Assembly (NCBI GenBank): GCA_905233465.1
Contig: CAJOEI010000042.1
Location: 1 to 34,224 of the forward strand
From: an uncultured Bacteroidaceae bacterium
Lineage (GTDB): Bacteria > Bacteroidota > Bacteroidia > Bacteroidales > Bacteroidaceae
Direction: 5' to 3'
Length of the DNA: 34,224 nucleotides
Shown: one piece after another, positions 9,784-18,098 of the stretch
Numbering within the stretch: the stretch's first letter is position 1
Layout of the letters: every line of letters starts with the position of its first letter
Program-made: the position numbers and the translations under genes
The notes under the pieces: generated by a model
What the model was told of the DNA's origin: nothing
Databases searched by the model: none
What the model saw: only the letters and a program-made list of their open reading frames with translations

Positions 9784-12081
9784 ATGAAGGGATTATTCAT
9801 CGCGCTGAACCTATTACTGTGCGGATGCTTGCTTGCATCGGCACAGACAGACTACACCTCGCGCATCACCAACCCCAGTTTTGAACAGGATGCCGACGGC
9901 TGGCAGCACAAGGGAATGTCTGTACAAGGCAACAGCGTCTTCAGCATCAAGCAAGGCCAGAAGTACATGGAGAAATGGACAGGCCGCGGAGGTGCCGTGG
10001 GCGACGGCTACCTCATGCAAGAGCTGAGCAACCTGCCTCCAGGTAACTACAAACTGACAGCCGCTGCCCAGAACATACAGGAGGATACCCCCACTGCCGC
10101 CCAGACTGGCGCATGGATTTTTGCCGGCGAGAAGAAGACCACAGTGACCGTTCGCGACACATACGCCGTGATGTTCAACTACGTGAGTGGCACGGTGAAT
10201 ATTGGCTTCGAGGCCACGGGCGCCACGGGCAACTGGATAGCAGTGGACAACTTCTGCCTCACACTTGTTGGAAGCGACCTCAGCGCCGAACTGTCTGCTG
10301 CCATCAGTCAGACAGCCGCCACATACGGCTCCGTCACCGGAGCTGAGAGCCAACAGCTGCTGGATGCGCTGGATGCAGCGCGCACCGTAGCAGCACGCAG
10401 CAACGCCACCGCTGAGGAACAGGCTGCGGCCATCATCGCTCTGGAACAGGCTGTGGAGACATATCTCTGTGCCAACGCATCGGAGACCAACCCATTAGAC
10501 ATGACTGCCAGCATCGTCAATCCCAGCTTTGAGACGGGCGACCTGACGGGATGGACTGTCACTGGAATGGGTGTACAAGGCAACAACGTCTTCAACATCA
10601 AGCAAGGCACATACTACGTTGAGCGTTGGACAGGCCGCGGCGGTGCCGTGGGCAGCGCACGCCTGAGCCAAAAGGTAACCAATATGCCCGCAGGCAAGTA
10701 TCGCCTTACCGCTGCAGCACAGAACATCCAGGAGGACACACCCAATGCCAAGCAAAACGGCGCATGGATTTTTGCTGGTACACACACGACAGCAGTGAAC
10801 GTGCGCAATACATACAAGCTGGAATTTGAGCAGGTGAGTGATGTGCTGGAACTGGGCTTCGAGGCCAAGGATGCTACAGGCAACTGGCTGTCGGTGGACA
10901 ACTTCAAGCTGGAATATATCGGCAACAGCTTCGATGCTATCAAGGCTGAGCTAAGAGACCTCATCGCCAAGGCAGAGACCATCGTGGGCAAGCGCATGAA
11001 CACCGCTACACAACAGGCTCTGCAAGCGGCCATCAACGCCGCCAAGCCCTTGCTCAGCCAGAACGACACCAATGGTTGGGCTGCCGCAGCCCGCGAACTG
11101 GAGGCTGCATACGCCGAGGCCGTCACCTCGCAGGAGGCGTTCGCCCGTCTGGCTGAGGCCATTGCCGCCGCGAAAGATGAAATCAACGCCTCATCCTCAA
11201 CACAGAAAGCTGAATATCAGGCTGCCATCAACGCGGCACAGGCTGTGTATGACAACAGCTCCACGACTAACGAACAGGCTGAGGCCGCACTGGTGCCACT
11301 GGCAGAGGCATCATTTGCATTCAAGATTCTCAACGGCAACAGCAGCGGCACTAAGCCCACGGTGACAACCGACCCACGCTTCCTCCGCGGATGCACATGG
11401 GCCTTCGGGCGCAGCACCGTGAGCGGCAGCAACATCATAGAGCAGGGCTTCTGCTGGAGCGAGGATCCGGAGCCCAAGGTCACTGACCACCGCACCACGG
11501 AATATATCAATCAGGCAGGCCGCATCTACTGGCTGCGAGACCTGAAACCCGCCACCGTCTATTACATGCGGGCATACGCCATCAACAAGGACTACGGCGT
11601 GGGCTATGGCGATGTCATCAAGGTGGTTACAGTGCCCAAGGGACAGGTTGGCCACTGGTACAACAACGGCGGTGACGAAGCCACCAACGACCGCATCAAC
11701 TACGCCATCAACACCGCAATGGACTACTACTGGAACAACCTCACCAGCATACACGGCTTCGGTATCAGCGTCACCTACAGCCCCGGCACCCCGACAGCCG
11801 ACTGCAGCTATGGCGGCTCGATGCGCGTGGGCGCCAGCAGCAGCTACCAGCAGCCTGGCACCATCATGCACGAGGCCCTGCATGGCATCGGCGTGGGCCA
11901 GCACAGCATGTGGTGGAACGGCGAGATGCGTTCGGCCGGAAACCGTGGCGTGTGGCTCGGGCGCTACGCTTCTGGGACAACAACACAACGGGTGTCATTG
12001 ACGGCGACGACATGCACCTGTGGCCCTATGGCTGTAACGGCGCACAAGAGGACACTCACAACGACAACCTCTACTGCATGA
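9784..12081 (+). CDS. Secreted HExxH metallopeptidase, N-terminal part before a frameshift
   Basis: Likely an exported zinc peptidase. Residues 1-20 are a signal peptide (ending ASA-Q). Two homologous jelly-roll carbohydrate-binding-like domains (about 25-165 and 238-378; each with NPSFE, a GW motif and GNW-VDNF) are followed by Ala-rich helical repeats (about 385-510), an Ig/Fn3-like domain (about 520-615) and the peptidase core with the zinc motif HEALHGIGVGQH (His696, Glu697, His700; His707 as possible third ligand). After Leu725 the natural protein continues in the -1 frame; the residues from there to 12081 are out-of-frame sequence. Restoring one base at 11959-11961 gives a single protein of about 1270 residues ending at 13595. 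Peptidase family not identified. Confidence 0.82.
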   Translation: MKGLFIALNLLLCGCLLASAQTDYTSRITNPSFEQDADGWQHKGMSVQGNSVFSIKQGQKYMEKWTGRGGAVGDGYLMQELSNLPPGNYKLTAAAQNIQEDTPTAAQTGAWIFAGEKKTTVTVRDTYAVMFNYVSGTVNIGFEATGATGNWIAVDNFCLTLVGSDLSAELSAAISQTAATYGSVTGAESQQLLDALDAARTVAARSNATAEEQAAAIIALEQAVETYLCANASETNPLDMTASIVNPSFETGDLTGWTVTGMGVQGNNVFNIKQGTYYVERWTGRGGAVGSARLSQKVTNMPAGKYRLTAAAQNIQEDTPNAKQNGAWIFAGTHTTAVNVRNTYKLEFEQVSDVLELGFEAKDATGNWLSVDNFKLEYIGNSFDAIKAELRDLIAKAETIVGKRMNTATQQALQAAINAAKPLLSQNDTNGWAAAARELEAAYAEAVTSQEAFARLAEAIAAAKDEINASSSTQKAEYQAAINAAQAVYDNSSTTNEQAEAALVPLAEASFAFKILNGNSSGTKPTVTTDPRFLRGCTWAFGRSTVSGSNIIEQGFCWSEDPEPKVTDHRTTEYINQAGRIYWLRDLKPATVYYMRAYAINKDYGVGYGDVIKVVTVPKGQVGHWYNNGGDEATNDRINYAINTAMDYYWNNLTSIHGFGISVTYSPGTPTADCSYGGSMRVGASSSYQQPGTIMHEALHGIGVGQHSMWWNGEMRSAGNRGVWLGRYASGTTTQRVSLTATTCTCGPMAVTAHKRTLTTTTSTA

Positions 12082-13595
12082 TGGGCATTCTGGCACAGGC
12101 GCTGAACGAAGACGGCCTGCCAGGTTCAGGAGCCATAGGCTATGCTCTGCCCTACTACGCCTTCAACCACGAGGACGGAGCGAAATACTACATCAAGAAT
12201 GAGGATGCCAACCGCGGACTGCACTCGGCCTATCTCGTGGAGACAGCCACACACCAGCTGCAATGGAAGACGATGGATGCCGACGATGCTGCACAGGACG
12301 ATGCCGCAGCATGGTACATCACCTTCTCGCCAAGCAACCAGTACTACCAGCTGCGCAATGCCGCATCAGGATACTACATGACTTACTCCAGCGGCTTCAA
12401 GACCGCCAACCACAGCACCCCGACGTCAGCCGACAATATCCATCTGATGCGCGGACGCGTGGATGTGGAGGGATATCGTGGATACTACTTCATCCATCCA
12501 GAGAGCTCGGCTAACCCGCCCACCCTCGTTGCTAACGCCAACGGTCAGACAGCCTCGACAGCATGGAGCATCAACAAGAGTGCCACAACACAGCGATGGC
12601 TCATACTCTCTGCTGCTGAAGCACGAGAGTTTGACAACGGCAACCTCGAGCTGGCACGCACAGAGCTGGCACAGTTGATAGCACAGATACGCACACTGGC
12701 TGGCACTCCACACATCGAGACGACCGACGGTGCCGATGCCGGACTGGCACAGCAGCTCTCGGCCATAGAGCAACAGGCAGCAGCCTGTACCAAGGGCAGC
12801 GAGGTGGAACAGCTCACCGAGCAGGCTCTGGCCGAAGCCATGAACTTCCTGGCCAATGTGGTCGCGTCAGATGCAAATCAGCCTTTTGACCTGACCTTCA
12901 TGCTGACGAATCCCGATTTCACCAATAGCTCCACCGAAGGATGGACCACCAATCAGACGCCGGGCTACGAGGCGGGCTGCGACGAGTTCTATGAGAAGAC
13001 TTTCAACTTCTATCAGGTGCTCAAGAATATGCCGGCAGGCGTCTATCAGCTGCGCGCACAAGCCTTCCAACGTGCTGGCGAGACACAGGCCGCATACACC
13101 AAATATGCCGCTGGTACGGAGAAAATAACCACATCATTATACATCAACAACACCAGTAACCCCGTCAAGAGTATCTACGACGACCGTCAGCCACAACTGG
13201 TATATTCCGAGGGTGGAGTGAGCGACATCAAGCTTCCGGACAACACCTATGTCCCATGTGTCATGAAGGCGGGTGCTAAATACTTCTCCAAAGGGCTGTA
13301 TGACAGTCATGTCAATGCCGACATCACCACAGCGAGCTCATCACTGCGTGTGGGCATTGAATGCACCAGTTCGAACTCGATGTACTGGTCGTTCTTCGAC
13401 AACTTCCGCCTCTACTTCTTCGGTGGCAACAAGACCGTCGTCGGCATCGACGATGTTGAAGATGAACAATGTTCAATGCTCAATGGTCAATGGTATGACC
13501 TCAGCGGACGCCAAATAGTAAAAGGCAAATGGGCAAATAGCAAATTACCAAAGGGTATTTACATTGTTGGCGGACGTAAGGTGATAGTGCGATAA
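11910..13595 (+). CDS. Secreted metallopeptidase, C-terminal part after the frameshift
   Basis: Continuation of the gene starting at 9784. The true coding sequence in this frame begins near 11961 (ALRFWDNNTTGVIDGDDMHL); the ATG at 11910 and the first 17 codons lie in the wrong frame for the upstream domain. Visible parts are the end of the peptidase domain (WPYG...NDNLYCMMGILAQALNEDG), a ricin/trefoil-like region (WYITFSPSNQYYQLRNAASG), a helical linker, a third jelly-roll (NPDFTNSSTEGWTTNQ to DNFRLYFF) and the Prevotella-type tail WYDLSGRQIVKG...GRKVIVR. Directly before the tail, four heptamers encode EQCSMLNGQW. Without the missing base no single active protein would be made; an assembly error cannot be excluded. 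Confidence 0.8.
   Translation: MVERRDAFGRKPWRVARALRFWDNNTTGVIDGDDMHLWPYGCNGAQEDTHNDNLYCMMGILAQALNEDGLPGSGAIGYALPYYAFNHEDGAKYYIKNEDANRGLHSAYLVETATHQLQWKTMDADDAAQDDAAAWYITFSPSNQYYQLRNAASGYYMTYSSGFKTANHSTPTSADNIHLMRGRVDVEGYRGYYFIHPESSANPPTLVANANGQTASTAWSINKSATTQRWLILSAAEAREFDNGNLELARTELAQLIAQIRTLAGTPHIETTDGADAGLAQQLSAIEQQAAACTKGSEVEQLTEQALAEAMNFLANVVASDANQPFDLTFMLTNPDFTNSSTEGWTTNQTPGYEAGCDEFYEKTFNFYQVLKNMPAGVYQLRAQAFQRAGETQAAYTKYAAGTEKITTSLYINNTSNPVKSIYDDRQPQLVYSEGGVSDIKLPDNTYVPCVMKAGAKYFSKGLYDSHVNADITTASSSLRVGIECTSSNSMYWSFFDNFRLYFFGGNKTVVGIDDVEDEQCSMLNGQWYDLSGRQIVKGKWANSKLPKGIYIVGGRKVIVR
13464..13491 (+). repeat. Four in-frame heptamers before the C-terminal tail
   Basis: Units GAACAAT, GTTCAAT, GCTCAAT and GGTCAAT lie between the last jelly-roll and the tail. 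Almost the same array, in the same reading phase, lies in the YejM-like gene at 28876-28917. Confidence 0.9.
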
Positions 13596-13647
13596 AAGCA
13601 AGATAACACAAAAAATCACCTGTCTGAACAAAAAAGGGAAGGATAAA

Positions 13648-13679
13648 GTTCTTCATTTCTTTTTATTTAGCTAACTTTG
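13648..13679 (+). promoter_or_regulatory. Putative decarboxylase operon promoter
   Basis: TAACTTTG (13672-13679) matches the Bacteroidetes -7 consensus. The -33 position (13648-13651, GTTC) is a poor match. The mmdA ATG is 55 nt downstream through an A-rich leader. Confidence 0.5.
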
Positions 13680-13734
13680 CCGCGAATTCAAAAAAACATC
13701 TAATATACAATCTCTAAAACACTAATTCATTGCA

Positions 13735-15306
13735 ATGAGCAAACAGACTGAAAAGATTCAGGAGCTTATTGAGCTCCGTGCCAAAGCCCGTTTGGGTGGC
13801 GGCGAGAAAGCCATTGACAAACAGCATGAGCGCGGCAAGTACACTGCCCGCGAACGCATAGACATGCTGCTGGATGCCGGTAGCTTCGAGGAAATGGACA
13901 TGTTCGTGACACACCGCTGCCACAACTTCGGCATGGAGAAGAAGCAGTATATGGGCGACGGCGTGGTGACCGGCTACGGCACCGTCAGCGGTCGTCTGGT
14001 GTATGTCTTCGCACAGGACTTCACTGTCAATGCTGGCTCACTCTCTGAGACAATGGCCCTGAAGATATGCAAGGTGATGGATGCCGCCATGAAGGTGGGT
14101 GCTCCCGTCATCGGCCTCAACGACTCAGGTGGCGCACGCATCCAGGAGGGTATCAACGCTCTGGCTGGCTATTCCGAAATATTCCAGCGCAACATCATGG
14201 CCTCTGGCGTAGTGCCACAGATCAGCGGCATATTCGGCCCCTGCGCAGGTGGCGCTGTGTATAGCCCCGCACTGACCGACTTCACTCTGATGATGGAGGG
14301 CACGAGCTACATGTTCCTCACCGGCCCAGCCGTCGTGAAGACCGTGCTTGGCGAGGTCGTCACTCAGGAGGAGCTCGGCGGTGCCAGCGTACACTCGACC
14401 AAGAGCGGCGTGACACACTTCACTGCTAAGACCGAGGAAGAGGCTATGGCAATGATCAAGCAGCTGCTGAGCTATATTCCACAGAACAACTTGGAGAAGA
14501 CACCGCGCGTGGAGTGCACAGACCCCATCGACCGCAAGGACGACTTCCTCAACGAGATCATCCCCGACAACCCCAACATGCCATACGACATGTATGAAGT
14601 CATCGCCAGCATCGTGGACAACGGCGAGTTCTTTGAGGTGCAACCCAACTTCGCCAAGAACATCATCGTGGGCTTCGCACGCTTCAACGGCGAGAGCGTG
14701 GGCATCGTGGCCAACCAGCCCAAGCAGCTGGCAGGTGTGCTCGACTGCAACGCCAGCCGCAAGGGCGCACGCTTCGTACGTTTCTGCGACGCATTCAACA
14801 TCCCCATCGTCACACTCGTGGACGTTCCAGGCTTCCTGCCCGGCACTGGTCAGGAGTACAACGCCGTCATACTGCATGGCGCCAAGCTGCTCTATGCCTT
14901 CGGCGAGTGCACAGTGCCCAAGGTGACAGTCACCCTGCGCAAGAGCTACGGCGGCAGCCACATCGTGATGAGCTGCAAGCAGCTGCGAGGCGACATGAAC
15001 TATGCTTGGCCAAGCGCCGAGATTGCCGTGATGGGTGCAGCAGGTGCCGCCGCCGTCCTCTATGCTAAGGAGGCAAAGGCCATCAAAGAAGAGAAGGGAC
15101 CCGAGGCTGCCAAGGAGTTCATCGCTGAGAAGGAGGCCGAGTACACCAAGCTCTTCGCCAACCCCTACAACGCTGCCAAGTATGGCTACATCGACGATGT
15201 TATTGAGCCACGCAACACACGCTTCCGCATCATCCGCGCACTCGACCAGCTGGCCGACAAGCGTATGCACAATCCTGCCAAGAAGCACGGCAATATCCCA
15301 CTTTAA
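13735..15306 (+). CDS. mmdA: Methylmalonyl-CoA decarboxylase carboxyltransferase (alpha) subunit
   Basis: Moves the carboxyl group of (S)-methylmalonyl-CoA to the biotin of the carrier protein, giving propionyl-CoA. The 523-residue protein is a full-length carboxyltransferase: the N-half has the acyl-CoA pocket ([42 protein letters not shown]), and the C-half the carboxybiotin site ([44 protein letters not shown]). A propionyl-CoA carboxylase beta subunit would look similar, but the neighbours are OadG- and OadB-like membrane subunits and no biotin carboxylase is present, favouring the Na+-pumping decarboxylase. The TAA stop lies in the first unit of an ACTTTAA array. Confidence 0.93.
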   Translation: MSKQTEKIQELIELRAKARLGGGEKAIDKQHERGKYTARERIDMLLDAGSFEEMDMFVTHRCHNFGMEKKQYMGDGVVTGYGTVSGRLVYVFAQDFTVNAGSLSETMALKICKVMDAAMKVGAPVIGLNDSGGARIQEGINALAGYSEIFQRNIMASGVVPQISGIFGPCAGGAVYSPALTDFTLMMEGTSYMFLTGPAVVKTVLGEVVTQEELGGASVHSTKSGVTHFTAKTEEEAMAMIKQLLSYIPQNNLEKTPRVECTDPIDRKDDFLNEIIPDNPNMPYDMYEVIASIVDNGEFFEVQPNFAKNIIVGFARFNGESVGIVANQPKQLAGVLDCNASRKGARFVRFCDAFNIPIVTLVDVPGFLPGTGQEYNAVILHGAKLLYAFGECTVPKVTVTLRKSYGGSHIVMSCKQLRGDMNYAWPSAEIAVMGAAGAAAVLYAKEAKAIKEEKGPEAAKEFIAEKEAEYTKLFANPYNAAKYGYIDDVIEPRNTRFRIIRALDQLADKRMHNPAKKHGNIPL

Positions 15307-15322
15307 ACTTTAAACTTCAAAC
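15301..15322 (+). repeat. ACTTTAA heptamers spanning the mmdA stop
   Basis: Three units (ACTTTAA, ACTTTAA, ACTTCAA): the reverse complement of the AGTTTAA family. The first carries the mmdA stop codon; the array ends 3 nt before the next start codon. Confidence 0.85.
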
Positions 15323-15324
15323 AA

Positions 15325-15678
15325 ATGATACTACTAAGTACCGATTGGGGAATGGCATGGGGCATGGCCGGCATCAGCGTGGGTGTGGTGTTCACCATAC
15401 TCGTGTTGCTGGTCTGCGTGCTGTATGTCTTCAGCGCCATGGCAGCGGGCAAGGCGGCCAAGGCCAAGGAGGAGTCTAAGCCAAAGGTGCTCACTGGCGC
15501 TGAGTTCATCAAGTCTCAGCAGGCACGCATCGCCGACGCCTCCGACCTCGACAAAGTGGCCATCGCCACTGCCGTGTACCTCTATATGGGCAACCAGCAC
15601 GACGAGGAGAGCGGCATACTCACCATCCACCATACAGACCACAGCGCTTGGCACGCTGAACTTAACGAACACATATAA
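15325..15678 (+). CDS. OadG-family gamma/delta subunit of the Na+-pumping decarboxylase
   Basis: Small membrane-anchored subunit that holds the carboxyltransferase and biotin carrier to the OadB-type pump. It is 117 residues, with one N-terminal transmembrane helix (about 12-38), then an Ala/Lys-rich stretch (GKAAKAKEESKPK) and a soluble tail (EFIKSQQARIADASDLDKVA) of the type found in Bacteroidales OadG-like proteins. The gene lies 18 nt after mmdA and before the biotin carrier, the usual order. The family is weakly conserved, so the call relies partly on context. Confidence 0.85.
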   Translation: MILLSTDWGMAWGMAGISVGVVFTILVLLVCVLYVFSAMAAGKAAKAKEESKPKVLTGAEFIKSQQARIADASDLDKVAIATAVYLYMGNQHDEESGILTIHHTDHSAWHAELNEHI

Positions 15679-15679
15679 A

Positions 15680-15795
15680 TTTGACAATTGGACAATTTAC
15701 GATTTGACATTTGTTCCTAACTACACATGGGACTTTGATGGTCGTAAAGAAGCCAACCGTGAAATTGTGAAATTGTAAAATCGTAAAATCAAACT
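15680..15795 (+). repeat. Octamer arrays in inverted arrangement between gamma subunit and biotin carrier
   Basis: The left arm (about 15680-15712) is built of 8-bp units like AATTTGAC/AATTGGAC; the right arm (about 15762-15790) of units like GTGAAATT/GTAAAATC, roughly the inverse complement. About 50 bp of unrelated sequence lies between. The layout resembles a miniature element with imperfect inverted ends; I see no coding capacity. Confidence 0.65.
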
Positions 15796-16551
15796 ATGAA
15801 AGAATTCAAGTTTAATATAGACGGCAAGAACTACGAAGCACAAGTAGCCGAACAGGGCAATGGTGTTCTGGCCGTAACACTCAATGGCAGCACCTACGCT
15901 GTCGAAGTACCCGCTATGGCACATCACGCTGCCAAGCCCGTCGTTCATGCCGCTGCACCCGCTGCACCCGCAGCAGCACCTGCAGGCAAGCCGGCAGCAG
16001 CACCCGCCGCTGGTAGCATAACAGCTCCGCTGCCTGGCACAATCAAGCAGATTGTTGCTGCTGAGGGCGCCAAAGTGAAGCGTGGCGACACCATCCTCAC
16101 GATGGAAGCCATGAAGATGGAGAATGCCATCACAGCTGAGGCCGACGGCACAGTGGTGAAGGTGCTCGTGGGCGTGGGAGCCAGCGTCAATCAGGGTGAC
16201 GCACTCGTCACCTTCCAGGCCGAAGGCGCTCCTGCAGCACCGGCACAGCCCGCACCAGCTCCCAAGGCTGAGGCGCCAAAGGCTGCACCAGCAGCTGCCG
16301 TGCCTGCGGCTTCTCCCGCAGGTAAACCCGCCGCTGGAACCAAGTCCGTGGAAGCTCCACTGCCAGGCACCATCAAGCAGGTGCTCGTCAGTGTGGGTCA
16401 GGAGATTGCAGCCGGTGACACCGTGGTCATCATGGAAGCCATGAAGATGGAGAACAACATCACTGCTGAGTTCGCCGGCAAGGTCACAGCCATCAACGTC
16501 GCCGTCGGCGACCAAGTGCAGAGTGGACAAGCATTGGTGGAGACAGCATAA
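15796..16551 (+). CDS. mmdC: Biotin carboxyl carrier with two tandem biotinyl domains
   Basis: Carries the carboxyl group from the carboxyltransferase to the membrane pump. The 251-residue protein has a short N-terminal domain (1-40), then two Ala/Pro-rich linkers each followed by a complete biotinyl domain: about 74-142 with EAMKMEN (Lys107) and 183-251 with EAMKMEN (Lys217). The two domains begin alike (APLPGTIKQ) and are exactly 110 residues apart, so they arose by tandem duplication. Carriers of this family normally have one biotinyl domain and about 130-150 residues. Both domains keep the biotinylation motif and the flanking glycines. The gene lies between the gamma and beta subunit genes. 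Confidence 0.94.
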   Translation: MKEFKFNIDGKNYEAQVAEQGNGVLAVTLNGSTYAVEVPAMAHHAAKPVVHAAAPAAPAAAPAGKPAAAPAAGSITAPLPGTIKQIVAAEGAKVKRGDTILTMEAMKMENAITAEADGTVVKVLVGVGASVNQGDALVTFQAEGAPAAPAQPAPAPKAEAPKAAPAAAVPAASPAGKPAAGTKSVEAPLPGTIKQVLVSVGQEIAAGDTVVIMEAMKMENNITAEFAGKVTAINVAVGDQVQSGQALVETA

Positions 16552-16553
16552 AG

Positions 16554-16589
16554 ACCCACCCCTCACCCTCCCTTGTAGGGAGGGAGTGG
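16554..16589 (-). repeat. C/G-rich palindromic element, copy 1 (inverted)
   Basis: Directly after the biotin-carrier stop: CCCTCCC-TTGTA-GGGAGGG with a C-rich flank on the left. It is the inverse of copy 2 at 16667, 80 bp away, so the two could pair as arms of a long stem with the oadB start codon in the loop. The hairpin may also act as a terminator or RNA stabiliser. Confidence 0.85.
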
Positions 16590-16631
16590 TCACCTTTGTC
16601 AACTATAAACAAAATTTCATATAAGCAATTA

Positions 16632-17960
16632 ATGAATACCATTCTAAACAACCTGAAAAGGTATATACTCCCCTCCCTACAAGGGAGGGGCAGGGGGGTG
16701 AGTCTTCTGCTGCTCTTCCTCCTTATGCCGATGGTGGCGTCTGCCCAAGACTTTGACTTCGCCTCCGCTATGTCGAAGTTTTGGAACGACATGGGTTTCA
16801 CCAGCTTCTTTGTAGGCGATGGCTGGAAGAACGCAGTGATGATCTGCATCGCATGCTTCCTGCTCTACCTCGCCATCAAGAAGGAGTACGAACCGCTGCT
16901 GCTGTTGCCCATCGCCTTTGGCATGCTGCTGAGCAACATCCCCGCTGCCGGACTCTTCCACACCTCCATGTGGAACGATGAGTTCCTCAACCCCAATAGC
17001 CCCTTCTTCCACTCCTACCGCCATGTGCTCGCCGAAGGCGGACTGCTCGACGTCCTCTATATCGGTGTGAAGACAGGCATCTATCCCTGCCTCATCTTCC
17101 TCGGCGTGGGCGCGATGACAGACTTCGGACCACTCATCGCCAACCCCAAGAGCCTACTCCTCGGAGCCGCAGCACAGCTCGGCATCTTCGCCACATTCCT
17201 AGTGACACAGATGGACATCTTCGGCTTCACCCCCGCCGAGGCAGGTAGCATAGGCATCATCGGCGGTGCCGACGGCCCAACAGCCATCTTCCTCACCTCC
17301 AAGCTCGCTCCGCATCTCCTTGGCCCGATTGCCGTGGCAGCATATTCCTACATGGCACTCGTGCCCGTCATCCAGCCGCCCATCATGCGAGCACTCACCA
17401 CAGAGAAGGAGCGCAAGATCCGCATGTCACAGCTACGTGAAGTGTCGAAGAAGGAGAAGATACTCTTCCCCATCATCGTCGCCATCATCGTCAGCCTCAT
17501 ACTGCCCTCTGCCGCCACACTCATCGGATGTCTCATGCTCGGCAACCTGATGAAGGAGAGCGGTGTGGTGGAACGTCTGAGCAAGGCAGCACAGAACGAG
17601 CTCAACAACATCGTCGTCATCTTCCTCGGAACAACTGTCGGCGCTACTGCAACAGCAGAGGCCTTCCTCAACTTCCGCACCATAAGCATCCTATGCGTAG
17701 GCATTGTCGCCTTCGGTGTCGGCACTGCCGGAGGCGTACTGCTCGCCAAGCTCATGAACCTCTTCCTCAAGGAGAAGATCAATCCGCTCATCGGCTCTGC
17801 TGGTGTCAGCGCTGTACCCATGGCAGCACGCGTCTCACAGACCGAAGGCGCCAAAGCAGACCCACGCAACTTCCTGCTTATGCACGCCATGGGCCCCAAC
17901 GTGGCTGGAGTGATAGGTTCTGCCGTCGCCGCTGGCATACTCCTCAGCTTCTTGGGGTAG
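16632..17960 (+). CDS. mmdB: OadB-family beta subunit, Na+-transporting decarboxylase
   Basis: Polytopic membrane pump that decarboxylates carboxybiotin and exports Na+. I prefer the ATG at 16632 (442 residues) to the one at 16596, since the first codons of the longer frame precede a plausible signal-like N-terminus. Family landmarks are [20 protein letters not shown], the conserved DFGPLIANP and [16 protein letters not shown] blocks with the Asp implicated in Na+ translocation, and a C-terminal [14 protein letters not shown] ... [18 protein letters not shown] segment. The region coding [12 protein letters not shown] before the hydrophobic [15 protein letters not shown] is palindromic repeat copy 2, so a mobile repeat forms part of the N-terminus. 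The gene ends the decarboxylase operon. Confidence 0.93.
   Translation: MNTILNNLKRYILPSLQGRGRGVSLLLLFLLMPMVASAQDFDFASAMSKFWNDMGFTSFFVGDGWKNAVMICIACFLLYLAIKKEYEPLLLLPIAFGMLLSNIPAAGLFHTSMWNDEFLNPNSPFFHSYRHVLAEGGLLDVLYIGVKTGIYPCLIFLGVGAMTDFGPLIANPKSLLLGAAAQLGIFATFLVTQMDIFGFTPAEAGSIGIIGGADGPTAIFLTSKLAPHLLGPIAVAAYSYMALVPVIQPPIMRALTTEKERKIRMSQLREVSKKEKILFPIIVAIIVSLILPSAATLIGCLMLGNLMKESGVVERLSKAAQNELNNIVVIFLGTTVGATATAEAFLNFRTISILCVGIVAFGVGTAGGVLLAKLMNLFLKEKINPLIGSAGVSAVPMAARVSQTEGAKADPRNFLLMHAMGPNVAGVIGSAVAAGILLSFLG
16667..16703 (+). repeat. C/G-rich palindromic element, copy 2 (inside mmdB)
   Basis: CTCCCCTCCCTACAAGGGAGGGG followed by the G-rich tail CAGGGGGGTGAG. It is translated in frame as [12 protein letters not shown] in the N-terminal region of the beta subunit. 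Confidence 0.88.
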
Positions 17961-17986
17961 ACCAAACATATCATTATTTTCCATCA

Positions 17987-18027
17987 TTAGTAGTTGAGAG
18001 GTTGCCTACCAATCTCTCAACTACTAA
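17987..18027 (+). terminator. Hairpin at the end of the decarboxylase operon
   Basis: A perfect 14-bp inverted repeat, TTAGTAGTTGAGAG / CTCTCAACTACTAA, with a 13-nt loop, starts 26 nt after the mmdB stop. No long U-tract follows. Position and stem length suit a transcription terminator or 3'-end stabiliser. Confidence 0.65.
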
Positions 18028-18033
18028 TTAGTT

Positions 18034-18098
18034 AAAAGATGAAAGACACGAGCAGAGCTCGTAGTTGAAAGTTGAAAGATGAAAGTTGAAAGATGAAA
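18034..18098 (+). repeat. Composite heptamer/hairpin element running into the GH20-GH33 start
   Basis: AAGATGAAAG, the hairpin ACGAGC-AGA-GCTCGT (18048-18062), then AGTTGAA, AGTTGAA, AGATGAA, AGTTGAA, AGATGAA. The last unit contains the ATG (18093) of the next gene. Confidence 0.9.

Noticed and set aside
11956..11964. Programmed -1 frameshift in the metallopeptidase
   Set aside because: CTCGGGCG is not a slippery heptamer and no downstream pseudoknot is evident; a simple base loss is more likely.
11311..11988. 225-codon open frame on the minus strand
   Set aside because: Antisense shadow of the metallopeptidase; no motifs.
14125..15288. 387-codon open frame on the minus strand
   Set aside because: Exactly antisense to mmdA; the peptide (His/Cys/Gly/Val-rich) has no recognisable motif and is explained by the codon use of the real gene.
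15721..16602. 293-codon open frame on the minus strand
   Set aside because: Antisense to the Ala/Pro-rich biotin carrier gene; Cys/Gly/Ser-rich shadow peptide.
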